In this document: positions 9,232-17,389 of the stretch, piece by piece | Layout of the letters: every line of letters starts with the position of its first letter | How positions within the stretch are numbered: position 1 is the first letter of the stretch | Assembly (NCBI RefSeq): GCF_900098745.1 | Contig: NZ_FQTT01000001.1 | Coordinates: forward strand, 372,001 to 436,000 | Direction of reading: 5' to 3' | DNA length: 64,000 nt | DNA from: Actinomyces glycerinitolerans | Lineage (GTDB): Bacteria > Actinomycetota > Actinomycetes > Actinomycetales > Actinomycetaceae | The notes under the pieces: generated by a model | The model's database searches: none | Seen by the model: the letters and a program-made list of their open reading frames with translations, nothing else | Told to the model about the DNA's origin: nothing | Program-made: the position numbers and the translations under genes

Positions 9232-9585
9232 ATGCCCACCACGCCCGTTTCCGAGTCCCTATTCCGCCTCGGCCTGAATGAGGCCCTGCCGGTCAGCGAG
9301 GAGGCCACCACCTCCCGCGTCGTGGTCAACAACGCCGTCCTGCGCACCGTCATCTTCACCTTCGACGCCGGCCAACTGCTCACCGAGCACGCCTCCACCA
9401 AGGCGGTGGTCGTCACCCTGCTGGAGGGCGAGATGGATTTCACCGTCTCCGGGCGCACCGAGCGCATGCGTGCGGGCGACGTCATCTACCTCGCCCCGAA
9501 CGACCGCCACGCCCTGACCGCCGTGACCCCGTGCCGCATGCAGCTGGTCATGGTGGAGGTCGATGACCGGAACAGCAGGAACTGA
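9232..9585 (+). CDS. small cupin-domain protein
   Basis: This 117-residue protein is a single double-stranded beta-helix (cupin). It shows TEHASTKAVVVTLLEGEMDFTV as cupin motif 1 and a Gly-Asp-Val-Ile-Tyr-Leu-Ala-Pro segment followed by a His as motif 2. Of the usual metal ligands, the His of motif 1 and the motif 2 His appear present. Small stand-alone cupins bind metal or ligand and have varied roles, so no reaction is assigned. It reads opposite to clpP1 and convergently toward the exporter operon. Confidence 0.88.
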   Translation: MPTTPVSESLFRLGLNEALPVSEEATTSRVVVNNAVLRTVIFTFDAGQLLTEHASTKAVVVTLLEGEMDFTVSGRTERMRAGDVIYLAPNDRHALTAVTPCRMQLVMVEVDDRNSRN

Positions 9586-9707
9586 CTGTCTAAAATCCGT
9601 TCCTTCCCCGAATGCCTCGTTATTTCGGCACCCGCACGGCTCTGCACACGGAGTGCCACGACAAGCCAATCCGGGACGCACCTCGGGAACCGCTTCGAAT
9701 CGAATGA

Positions 9708-10130
9708 TCAACCGAGCGGCGCAGTGATTAGCGTCAGCACGAGCCAGACGCCAAATGAGACCACGGGCGCCGCGACCGAAACGATGATCGCGGCAATACC
9801 CCTGGAGCGATCCTGGCCACGCGCCACAGCAGTAATCCCCACGCCGAGACCAGCTACCCCAATGACTGTCCAGAGCAGGTTGGACAGTAGAAGCGCAAGA
9901 TAGACGGTTTCCATCGTTGCGTCCCCGGGGAGTTCTTCCCCGACCGCGGCCCGAGCCTGAAGCGGCCCTAAGTTCAACCCGACAAGCACCGAACACAAGA
10001 GCGTCGCCGTAGCGGCAACTGTCGCCAATACAAGCGCGGCCAGGGCCAGTCGACTCTGCGGCACGAGCCCGACAGGGGGTGAGCCCGAGCGACTCTGTTT
10101 CTGCGCAATGAACCGCCCCTGGTAAACCAT
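9708..10130 (-). CDS. small membrane protein of unknown function
   Basis: A 140-residue protein is read from ATG at 10130. Three hydrophobic segments are clear (around 29-50, 76-100 and 112-137), with a short polar N-terminus. This layout resembles DUF4190-type actinobacterial membrane proteins, though I cannot confirm the family. It follows the ABC exporter operon by 53 bases on the same strand and may be its last gene. Confidence 0.75.
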   Translation of the reverse strand: MVYQGRFIAQKQSRSGSPPVGLVPQSRLALAALVLATVAATATLLCSVLVGLNLGPLQARAAVGEELPGDATMETVYLALLLSNLLWTVIGVAGLGVGITAVARGQDRSRGIAAIIVSVAAPVVSFGVWLVLTLITAPLG

Positions 10131-10183
10131 GAACCAACCATACTTACTCCTGCCTGCACTGTTAAGGGCCCCGACAAGACTCC

Positions 10184-10975
10184 TTAACCAGCGTCCGCGC
10201 ACGCGGTGCGGCACAGGCAGGCCGCCGCTAGGGCGGCGCTGATCGCTACCGCTCCTGCCGCCCATGGCTGCCATATCTGCCCATCGAGTATCGCGGCGTG
10301 TGCCCGCAGCGGCCACCACGAGGGCACCACAGCCGTCAGGAGGCTCCACGGCCCACCTCGCCCCATTACGAAGGCCGGCAACACCAGCAGCACGAATCCC
10401 AGTTTGATCGCCGTCACCGCCTGGATCGTCGAATCCGTGAAGACAGCGATGGCCATAGCGGTTGCGCCTGCCAGGGGCGCCCCGGCCAGGGCCAGGCCTG
10501 CGCCCGCGCCCCAGCCCAGATCGTTCAATCCGCCTACACGTAGCCCCAGGAGCGCGAGCGGACCGGCGAGCCCCACAGCCAGACCGGCGCGCCAGACCAG
10601 ATAGCCGCGCAATGACACCGGGGTCACCGCCACGGCCCGCCAGGTGCCGTCCTCCTTGTCCGCCAAAAGCATGAAACCGACTACGGTTCCAATCAGCACG
10701 GGAGTGATCACGGCGAATGCCACCGCACCCAACGGCTCCAGCCAGGAGCCCGCGTCCAGGCCAAGATGCGAGAGCGCGCCGACCAGCCCCGGAGCGGCCA
10801 GACGCAGCACCGGGGCGACAGCGAGCGGCAGCACCGCCATCCACGACAGCAGCTCATCGCGCGCCAGGCGGCGCAGGTCCAGTGGCGCCATGCGGGCCAG
10901 CGCCCGAATCGTCGCCGCGGTGCGGATGTTATTCGGAGCTCCCGACTCGGTGCCGGCCATACCCCTGCGCCTCAT
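10184..10975 (-). CDS. ABC-2 type permease subunit
   Basis: A 263-residue polytopic membrane protein starts at ATG 10975, which overlaps the upstream permease stop by four bases (ATGA). About six hydrophobic segments are visible, with MLLADKEDGTWRAVAVTPVS between the second and third, a cytoplasmic loop typical of ABC-2 exporters. It is the second permease of a heterodimeric exporter with the adjoining 237-residue protein and the ATPase. The four-gene layout recalls the Mycobacterium Rv2686c-Rv2688c fluoroquinolone exporter. The similarity is by layout and family only. Confidence 0.85.
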   Translation of the reverse strand: MRRRGMAGTESGAPNNIRTAATIRALARMAPLDLRRLARDELLSWMAVLPLAVAPVLRLAAPGLVGALSHLGLDAGSWLEPLGAVAFAVITPVLIGTVVGFMLLADKEDGTWRAVAVTPVSLRGYLVWRAGLAVGLAGPLALLGLRVGGLNDLGWGAGAGLALAGAPLAGATAMAIAVFTDSTIQAVTAIKLGFVLLVLPAFVMGRGGPWSLLTAVVPSWWPLRAHAAILDGQIWQPWAAGAVAISAALAAACLCRTACADAG

Positions 10976-11685
10976 GGCTTGCCCCCAACCTTGATGCTGA
11001 TCGCGTGCAGACGCCGTCGAGCCAATGCCATCCCCACCGCCGCCCAGAGTGCCCCGACGACGACGGCAGGCGCCGCCAGCGCGGTCGGAGCGCGGTCGAA
11101 GGCGACCTGTACGAGGACCACTGCGGGCTGTAGGGGATGGAGCCACAACCACCAGCCGCCACCCAGACCCACAAGGGGCAGCACCGGCACGATGAACACC
11201 ACGGTCCACAATCCCGAGGGCAACAGGAAGGCCGCCACCGTGTCGTATCCGGACACGGCGATCACTCCATAGAGCACCTCGCAGGCGGCCAGCACCAACA
11301 CGCCCGCGATCAGCGCGGGCCAGTGCCGCGGAAGGTCACCAGCCACCGCCACCAACACCGCCGACTCCACCACCGCCAACGCCCCAAGGGAGACAATCAG
11401 AGCGGTCAAGTACTCCTCCTCCCGCGCCGGCGTGAGCGCCCGAGCCGTCAGCACTCCCTCTCCGCGCTCGGCTAGGACCTGCACGGCAGCGAAGTAGAAG
11501 CACGTCACCGTCAACTCGCCAAGGAGAAGAATCGGCCACCAGCGGGTTGGCTCTATCCCCGACCCTCGTACCATGCCCGCCACCACCGCCCCGACCAGCA
11601 CCGCCACCAACCAGTAACCGCCGACCGCTTGGCGCCGCAGATCCAGCAGGAGGGTCGCCGCCGTGCGCTCCACCGCATACCTCAT
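10972..11685 (-). CDS. ABC-2 type permease subunit
   Basis: This 237-residue membrane protein, with about six hydrophobic segments, is the first permease of the exporter. Its ATG (11685) overlaps the ATPase stop by four bases and its own stop overlaps the next permease start by four, so all three are translationally coupled. The loop after the second segment, RGEGVLTARALTPAREEEYLTA, resembles the coupling helix region of ABC-2 permeases. The substrate is unknown. Control is probably by the TetR protein at the head of the operon. Confidence 0.85.
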   Translation of the reverse strand: MRYAVERTAATLLLDLRRQAVGGYWLVAVLVGAVVAGMVRGSGIEPTRWWPILLLGELTVTCFYFAAVQVLAERGEGVLTARALTPAREEEYLTALIVSLGALAVVESAVLVAVAGDLPRHWPALIAGVLVLAACEVLYGVIAVSGYDTVAAFLLPSGLWTVVFIVPVLPLVGLGGGWWLWLHPLQPAVVLVQVAFDRAPTALAAPAVVVGALWAAVGMALARRRLHAISIKVGGKP

Positions 11686-12533
11686 GACAGCTCTCGCCCC
11701 GTCACCGCTCGGAACACCTGGGCCAGGTCCGCCTCCTGGCTGTGGAGGGTGTGCACCCGGCGCTCGCGCAGATCGCGGTGGAAGCCCGGGTCATCCGCCA
11801 GGCCGTCGAGGGGAAACACGGACCGGCCCCCGTCCCAGGTCAACACCACCTCACGCCTGCCGTGGCGCCGCCGCAACTCGTCAGGCGCCCCCATTTCGAC
11901 GATGCTGCCGTCAACGACGAAGCCGACGCGGTCACACACCTCCTGGGCGAGGACCATGTCGTGGGTGGTGACGACCACGGTGCAGCCGCGCTCACGTTCA
12001 CGAGTGATGAGATCAGCCATCTGGGAGGCGGTTACGGGATCCAGGCCCGAGCTCGGTTCGTCGAGGAAGAGCAGTTCAGGACGATGCAGCAGCGCCCGCG
12101 CGACGTTCAGGCGTATCCCCATGCCCTTGCTCATCGCCGAGGCGCGCAGGCCTGCGTCCTCGGCCAGGCCGAGTAGCTCCAGCAGTTCGTCCGGCGCGCG
12201 CGTGTCTGCCGGATACATGCGTGCGAAGTAGGCCAGATTCTCTCGCAGAGTGAGGCAGCCGACGGCCACCGGATGCTCGAAGCCGACCCCTATGCGCTCG
12301 TACAGTTCGCGCCCCCATGAGGACAGCTCCCGCCCGAGCACCCGGGCGTCCCCCGTCGCGCCGCGCAGCAGCCCGGTCAAGACCCGTTGCAGGGTGGACT
12401 TACCCGCGCCACTCGGCCCGAGCAGACCGATCACCTCTCCGACGTCGACCGTCAGATCGATGCCGTGCAGTGTGGGACCGGCAGCACCTCGGTAGGTGAA
12501 GCCGAGGGAGCGAGTGGCGATCGCCTCAGCCAT
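11682..12533 (-). CDS. ABC transporter ATP-binding protein
   Basis: This 283-residue nucleotide-binding subunit of the exporter has Walker A GPSGAGKST, a signature-like region MSKGMGIRLNVARALLHRPELLFLDEPSSGLDP (an SKGM variant of LSGGQ), and a switch His in TTHDM. The C-terminal 70 residues form a small accessory domain of the DrrA type. Its ATG at 12533 lies inside the end of the TetR gene (8-base overlap), so regulator and transporter are on one transcript. Confidence 0.92.
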   Translation of the reverse strand: MAEAIATRSLGFTYRGAAGPTLHGIDLTVDVGEVIGLLGPSGAGKSTLQRVLTGLLRGATGDARVLGRELSSWGRELYERIGVGFEHPVAVGCLTLRENLAYFARMYPADTRAPDELLELLGLAEDAGLRASAMSKGMGIRLNVARALLHRPELLFLDEPSSGLDPVTASQMADLITRERERGCTVVVTTHDMVLAQEVCDRVGFVVDGSIVEMGAPDELRRRHGRREVVLTWDGGRSVFPLDGLADDPGFHRDLRERRVHTLHSQEADLAQVFRAVTGRELS

Positions 12534-13200
12534 GAGCCCGCCCGCCTGTGCGGTTCTGCGGCCGAGGCATCAACGCGGCTACGAGCATGACGACGACGTC
12601 GTCGGCCACCGCCGCGATCTCGGGGCGGTCGAAGGCACTGCCGTCCTTCGCAGCCTGCCGCGGGCTCACCCCGAACCGGGCGACAACGTACTCCGGAACA
12701 CTCAGCAGTACCTTCTCCATCATCCAGGCGGCGGTTTCGGGGTCCACGTCCGCGCACAGCTCGCCGCTCTCCTGTCCGGCAGTGATCGCGGCAACCGCCC
12801 ACCGATGTACGCCCGCATTGACGGTCTCGTCCGAGCCGAGCACGACGGGGGCGTCGGCCGATAGTGCACGCGCAAGCACCGCCCAGCCACGGGGATCGCG
12901 CCGGAAGAAGTCCCGGCTGCCCAGGACCATCGCGCGAAGGACCTCATCGAAGGGCACCTCGGGCACCGGCGCGTCCTGGACGTCGATACGCGCGTCCATG
13001 AGTTCGCGCACCAGGTGGGTGTAGGCATCGAGCTTGTCGTTGAAGTACTGGTAGAAGCTGCCCTTCGAGATGCCGGCGGAGGCCGTGACGCGGTCGACCG
13101 AGGCCTGCGTGTAGGGGTGTTCCGCGAACTCCGCCTTGAGCGCCTCCACGACGCGGGCACGCTTGTCCTGCGTGAGGTTGAAGAACGTGTCCTTGGGCAT
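12526..13200 (-). CDS. TetR-family regulator of the adjacent exporter
   Basis: A 224-residue repressor is read from ATG at 13200; an ATG 15 bases upstream is less suited to the family start. The N-terminal helix-turn-helix shows TQASVDRVTASAGISKGSFYQYF, the standard TetR DNA-binding signature. The C-terminal half is a ligand-binding bundle, with no ligand inferred. It heads the ABC exporter operon and overlaps the ATPase gene. Two perfect palindromes immediately upstream (13221-13252) are the likely operators, implying autoregulation and induction by an exported compound. Confidence 0.93.
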   Translation of the reverse strand: MPKDTFFNLTQDKRARVVEALKAEFAEHPYTQASVDRVTASAGISKGSFYQYFNDKLDAYTHLVRELMDARIDVQDAPVPEVPFDEVLRAMVLGSRDFFRRDPRGWAVLARALSADAPVVLGSDETVNAGVHRWAVAAITAGQESGELCADVDPETAAWMMEKVLLSVPEYVVARFGVSPRQAAKDGSAFDRPEIAAVADDVVVMLVAALMPRPQNRTGGRAHG

Positions 13201-13220
13201 GAAAACTCCATTCAAACAAT

Positions 13221-13252
13221 ATGACTATCCAGTCATATGACTGCCGAGTCAT
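13221..13252 (-). promoter_or_regulatory. tandem TetR operators
   Basis: Two abutting 16-bp palindromes share the arms ATGACT and AGTCAT. They differ only in the 4-base centre (ATCC in the first, GCCG in the second). They start 21 bases upstream of the tetR ATG, where promoter and start site would be. Abutting full-length copies suggest two dimers binding side by side. Confidence 0.8.
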
Positions 13253-13750
13253 ACGGTACGCCGCAGACCCTCGGGCCGCAATGTGTACGCCGCCCATCGG
13301 CCGCAATGCGGCTCTTCGTGTTTGGGGTGTGCTCGGTGGGTAGGGCGGGTTCGGTGGGCGTGTATGGGTGAATGTTGGCGTTGGGCGGGGATGGTCGGCG
13401 GGTGGTTAGGGGCCGGTCGGGTGAGTGCTGCCGGGGGTGGCGCACGCTCGATCACCTTGCTGCTCCGGCCGGTCGGCGGGTTTTGCCTGGTATTTCAATG
13501 TTCTTGGTTTTGGGCCGGCGGAGGCCCATCGGCTCCCATGTGCGCCGCGGGGGTCGCCGCACATGGGAGCCGGCTGCACTGTTCACCGGTTGATGTGTTA
13601 TCCGCGTAATTACGCCAAATCTCTAGAAACGCACCGCGAATGAGCGTGCCGCGCGTGCCCGCGCCGGGCCGCCCGGCGCACACACCCGGCACTCCAGACA
13701 CGCGCACCAACCACCCCACCACACCCGTAAACACGGAGAAGCCGTAATGC
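13253..13750. other. gene-free stretch between tetR and tig
   Basis: About 500 bases hold no convincing gene. Short frames here are rich in Trp, Gly and Cys and lack ribosome-binding sites. The only structured element I see is the 14-bp hairpin at 13531-13571. Local composition is G-rich on the plus strand for 13310-13450. Confidence 0.5.
13531..13571. repeat. perfect 14-bp inverted repeat
   Basis: The arms GGCTCCCATGTGCG and its exact complement are separated by a 13-base GC-rich loop. It stands alone in a gene-free region, about 235 bases beyond the tig stop. It is not followed by a T-tract on either strand. It could be part of a small RNA or an insertion scar. Confidence 0.6.
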
Positions 13751-13786
13751 GTGAGGGGCCCGCGCCTTCCGGCGCGGGCCCCTCAC
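13751..13786 (-). terminator. rho-independent-type terminator of tig
   Basis: A perfect 16-bp GC-rich stem with a four-base TTCC loop lies 20 bases after the tig stop. Flanking bases extend the pairing with mismatches. It may work on both strands. Confidence 0.85.
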
Positions 13787-13805
13787 TGAGCGTTACGGGT
13801 GGACG

Positions 13806-15242
13806 TCACTCGGCGTCGTCGGCGCTGTCCGCGGAGGCGGAGGACGCCGAGGAACCGGAGTCGGCCGCCTCGTCGGCGTCGGCCGGGGAGACGACGACCT
13901 CGTCCTCAGCGGCCTGGGCCGCGGCGGCGGCACCGGCCTCGGCGGCCGCCTCGGCGTCGAGCTCGTCGGAGCCGATGAACTCGGTCAGGTCCACGGCCTC
14001 GCCGTTGGAGTCCTTGACCGTCACGTGGCGCAGGGCCATGGCCAGGGACTTGTTGCGGGCGATCTCGGAGACGAAGGCCGGAATCTGGCCGGCCTGCTGC
14101 GCGCCCTGCATGAACTGGGCGGGCTCCATGCCGTACTGCTGGGCGGTCTGCATGAGGAACTCCAGGAGCTCGTCCTGGGTGACGGACACATCCAGGGACT
14201 CGGCCAGCACGTCCAGGAGGATCTGGTCGCGCACGCCGGAGGTGACGTCGTCGCGGATCTCGTCGGCGTGCGGGTCGCCCTCGGGCTTGCCCTCGGCCTG
14301 CAGGTGCTGCTTGATCTCGTCCTCGACCACGGACTCGGGCACGTCGAAGGAGACCGCGTCGCGCAGCTGCTCCAGCAGGGCGTCGCGGGCGGCGATCGCC
14401 TGGTCTCCGGTCTTGCGCTCGGCGGCCTGTGCGCGCAGGTCCTCGCGCAACTCCTCGACCGTGTCGAACTCGGAGGCCATCTGGGCGAACTCGTCGTCCA
14501 CCTCGGGCAGCTCACGCTCCTTGATGGCGGTGGCGGTGACGGTGACCTCGGCCTCCTCGCCCGCGTGCTCGCCGCCGGCAAGCTTGGTGGTGAAGGTGGT
14601 GGATCCGTCGGCCTTGAGACCGACCAGGGCGTCGTCCAGGCCCTCGAGCATGTTGCCCTTGCCGATCTCGTAAGACACGCCGGACACGGAGTCGACCTCC
14701 TCGCCGTCGATGACGGCCTTGAGGTCGATGGTCACGAAGTCGCCGGTCTTTGCGGCGCGCTTGACGGACTTCAGCGAGCCGAAGCGGGCGCGCAGGTTGT
14801 CCAGCTCGGTGTCGACGTCGGCGTCGGTGATCTCGACGGCGTCCACGGTCACGTCGATGCCGCCCAGCTCGGGCAGCTCGAACTCGGGGCGCACGGTGAC
14901 CTCGGCGGTGAAGGCGAGCTGGCCGCCCTGCGGGCCGGTGACGTTAACCAGCTCGGTGACCTCGATGTCCGGCTGGCCCAGCGGCACGCGGCCGGAGTCG
15001 TTGAGGGCGTCGCGGTAGAAGTCGGGCAGCTTGTTGTTGACGGCCTCCTGGATGACGGAGGCACGGCCGACGCGCTGGTCGATGACACGGGGCGGGACGT
15101 GTCCGCGACGGAACCCGGGGATCTGAACCTGCGAGCCGATCTCCTTGTAGGCGGCGTCGAGGCTCGGCTCCAGCTCCTCGTAGGGGACCTCCACGGTCAG
15201 CTTGATACGCGCGGGGTCAAGGTTCTCGACGGTGCTCTTCAC
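13806..15242 (-). CDS. tig: trigger factor
   Basis: This is a ribosome-bound chaperone with peptidyl-prolyl isomerase activity, 478 residues. The N-terminal ribosome-binding domain contains the signature loop VQIPGFRRGHVPPRVIDQRVG. The PPIase domain (about 150-240) includes KTGDFVTIDLKAVIDGE. The C-terminal arms follow. The last 50 residues are an Ala/Asp/Glu/Ser-rich disordered tail, common in Actinomyces-type homologues. Its own terminator follows. The usual partners clpP1-clpP2 are 4.9 kb downstream on the same strand rather than adjacent. Confidence 0.96.
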   Translation of the reverse strand: MKSTVENLDPARIKLTVEVPYEELEPSLDAAYKEIGSQVQIPGFRRGHVPPRVIDQRVGRASVIQEAVNNKLPDFYRDALNDSGRVPLGQPDIEVTELVNVTGPQGGQLAFTAEVTVRPEFELPELGGIDVTVDAVEITDADVDTELDNLRARFGSLKSVKRAAKTGDFVTIDLKAVIDGEEVDSVSGVSYEIGKGNMLEGLDDALVGLKADGSTTFTTKLAGGEHAGEEAEVTVTATAIKERELPEVDDEFAQMASEFDTVEELREDLRAQAAERKTGDQAIAARDALLEQLRDAVSFDVPESVVEDEIKQHLQAEGKPEGDPHADEIRDDVTSGVRDQILLDVLAESLDVSVTQDELLEFLMQTAQQYGMEPAQFMQGAQQAGQIPAFVSEIARNKSLAMALRHVTVKDSNGEAVDLTEFIGSDELDAEAAAEAGAAAAAQAAEDEVVVSPADADEAADSGSSASSASADSADDAE

Positions 15243-15317
15243 GGGGTTCTACTCCGAATGTGTAAATCGACTGGAAGGTGCGGGACCGGCAGGCCTCGCA
15301 GGCGCCCTGGTGTGGCG

Positions 15318-15545
15318 TCAATTCCGGGCCATCCTAGGGCACGGTCGCGGCCCGGTGACAAATGAGCCCGCCCATAGGCGGCGGGAACTGCTCACATTCC
15401 GCTCCCGGCCGACGCCGGCGGGCGCCCCGAATGCGGCGATGTCGACGCGCGCCCCCGAGAGGAGCGCCATCGCCTCCCCGAGCGGCCGGCCCTGCCATGC
15501 TGCCGCACGAGCGGCCGGCTCCGCCGCGCCGTCGGCCACACTCAC
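15318..15545 (-). CDS. possible small coupled ORF
   Basis: A 75-codon frame opens with GTG that overlaps the stop of the upstream 99-residue gene by four bases (GTGA). Codon use looks actinobacterial in the first 50 codons. The predicted product has no recognisable domain, and the last third resembles translated non-coding DNA. It is listed only because of the exact overlap and could be spurious. Confidence 0.2.
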   Translation of the reverse strand: MSVADGAAEPAARAAAWQGRPLGEAMALLSGARVDIAAFGAPAGVGRERNVSSSRRLWAGSFVTGPRPCPRMARN

Positions 15546-15841
15546 GCCTCCAGGGCGATGGGCACGCTGCGCCCGCCCACCACCTTGGCAAGCACCTGCG
15601 CGGGCACGACCGCCGCCCGCCGCACCCCGGCCACGGTGCGGTGGTGGACGGCGCGAGCATCGGCGTCGTCGGCCCCGGTGAATCGGATCGTGACGCGCGG
15701 CTGGCCGCGCACGACGTCGACCTGGAAGGCCTCCAACGTCGTCGAGGCGGTCACGGCGGCACGGGCCGCAGCCTCCACGTCCTGCGGACCGTGGCCGGGC
15801 AGCAGGTTGGTGACCGTGAGAATGGTGCGATATGAGGGCAT
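15542..15841 (-). CDS. conserved-looking small protein of unknown function
   Basis: This 99-residue protein is not recognised. It starts MPSYRTILTVTNLLPGHGPQ, then has an alternating hydrophobic pattern (beta strands) and an Ala-rich helix, consistent with a small alpha/beta domain of about 95 residues. There are no cysteines, signal peptide or membrane segment. It lies 45 bases after the MmuP-like permease stop on the same strand. Codon bias is normal for the region, so I take it as real. Confidence 0.6.
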   Translation of the reverse strand: MPSYRTILTVTNLLPGHGPQDVEAAARAAVTASTTLEAFQVDVVRGQPRVTIRFTGADDADARAVHHRTVAGVRRAAVVPAQVLAKVVGGRSVPIALEA

Positions 15842-15886
15842 GAGGTCAGCCTAGGGCGCGGGCCGCCGCCGTCGCACGCGCCCGCG

Positions 15887-17284
15887 TCAGGCCTTCACCC
15901 AGCCGCGGCGCAGGGCCAGGGCGTGTCCGGCGTAGCACAGGGCCACGAAGGGCACGGTCCAGTACAGGGCGGAGCGCTGACCGGGATCGAAGACGATCAG
16001 GATGCAGGAGGCGGCCGAGCCGATGAAGGCCGCCAGCGGCACCCACGGGTAGCCGGGGGTGCGGTAGCCGAGTTCGGCGGGGATGTACCCGGCGTCGAGC
16101 CAGCGGCGGCGGAAGACGAACTGGCAGGCGGCGATCGCCATCCACACGATCACCACCGCCAGTCCGGAAATGGACACCAGCGCCAGGTAGACGGTGTCGG
16201 CGGCCACCACGGAGCTGAGCAGAGCCAGCAGTCCGCCCAACATGGACAGAGCCAGCGCCACCACGGGCACGCCCCGCATGGTGGTGTGGGCGACGATCTC
16301 CGGCACGGTCCCCTCGTTGGCCAGCGACCACAGCATGCGGGTGGAGGCGAACAGGCCGGAGTTGGCGGCCGAGAGGATGGCCGTCACGACCACGATGTTC
16401 ATGAGGTCGCCCGCGTGGGGCACGCCGATCATGTCCAGCACGGTGACGAACGGGGAGGCGCTCACGCCGGCCTCCTGCCAGGGGATGAGCGCGGCCATGA
16501 CCACGATCGAGCCGATGAAGAACACGGTCAGCCGTACCAGGGTGGTGCGGATGGCGCGCGGGATGTTGCGGCCGGGGTCGGAGGTCTCCCCCGCGGCCAC
16601 GCCGATCAACTCGGTGCCGGAGAAGGCGAAATTCACGGTAAGCATGGTGGTCAAGACGGCCCCGAAGCCGTTGGGGAAGACGCCGTCGCGGATCAGGCCA
16701 CCCAGGCCCGGCGCGGGCGAGCCGTCGGCCATGGGGATCACCCCGACGATCGCCAGGGTGCCGAGCACGATGAAGGCGATGATGGCGAAGACCTTCACTC
16801 CCGCCAGCCAGGACTCCGCCTCGGCAAACACCCGCACCGAGAACACGTTGGAGGCGAAGACCACCACGATGAAGATGGCGGCCCACATCCACACCGGCGT
16901 GGTGGGGAACCAGTGGCGCATGATGGCGCCGGCGGCGGTGAACTCCGAGCCGAGCGCGATGGTCCAGGTCAGCCAGTACAGCACCGCCACCACGAACCCG
17001 GTGCCGGGGCCGATCAGCTCCTTGGCGTAGACGTGGAAGGCGCCGGTCCAGGGCATGGCCACGCTCAGCTCCCCCAGGCACAGCATCACCAGGTAAACGA
17101 GCAGCGCGCCGATGGAGTAGGCGAGCACGGTGCCCAGTGGGCCGGCCTGGCTGATGGTGTAGCCCGAGGAGAGGAACAGGCCGGTGCCGATGACTCCGCC
17201 GAAGGAGATCATGGTCAGGTGGCGCGAGCTCATCTTGCGCTGCAGGCGGTCGTGTTTGCTGGCGGCGTCGGGTGTGGTGGCCAT
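15887..17284 (-). CDS. mmuP: APC-family amino acid permease, probable S-methylmethionine permease
   Basis: This 465-residue permease has 12 predicted membrane segments. The first contains [16 protein letters not shown], the substrate-binding unwound helix of APC transporters, and a later loop has [17 protein letters not shown], as in S-methylmethionine and GABA/aromatic permeases. It is divergent from an mmuM homologue 105 bases away. In bacteria mmuP and mmuM are paired to import S-methylmethionine and use it as methyl donor to homocysteine, so the neighbour favours that substrate. Without that context it would be called only a generic APC permease. Confidence 0.82.
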   Translation of the reverse strand: MATTPDAASKHDRLQRKMSSRHLTMISFGGVIGTGLFLSSGYTISQAGPLGTVLAYSIGALLVYLVMLCLGELSVAMPWTGAFHVYAKELIGPGTGFVVAVLYWLTWTIALGSEFTAAGAIMRHWFPTTPVWMWAAIFIVVVFASNVFSVRVFAEAESWLAGVKVFAIIAFIVLGTLAIVGVIPMADGSPAPGLGGLIRDGVFPNGFGAVLTTMLTVNFAFSGTELIGVAAGETSDPGRNIPRAIRTTLVRLTVFFIGSIVVMAALIPWQEAGVSASPFVTVLDMIGVPHAGDLMNIVVVTAILSAANSGLFASTRMLWSLANEGTVPEIVAHTTMRGVPVVALALSMLGGLLALLSSVVAADTVYLALVSISGLAVVIVWMAIAACQFVFRRRWLDAGYIPAELGYRTPGYPWVPLAAFIGSAASCILIVFDPGQRSALYWTVPFVALCYAGHALALRRGWVKA

Positions 17285-17389
17285 GGCGTTCCTGGGGTGA
17301 GCGATTCCGGGACGTTCCCGGCTAGGGTAGGTGGGCCGCCGAATGTAGGCGGGCGAGGAGTCGACAACAGGGTCGGGAGGCGACTCGGT

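Noticed and set aside
13283..13609. 108-codon ORF in the tetR-tig gap
   Set aside because: Trp/Cys/Gly-rich composition, no ribosome-binding site, and it crosses the inverted repeat. Unlikely to be coding.
15923..17389. Long N-terminal extension of the homocysteine methyltransferase frame
   Set aside because: It runs antisense through the permease gene and is His/Gly-rich; the enzyme starts at 17390.
17285..17389. SAM or other riboswitch ahead of mmuP/mmuM
   Set aside because: Only 105 bases lie between the divergent genes, with no kink-turn or conserved stems; a cis-acting aptamer is not supported.
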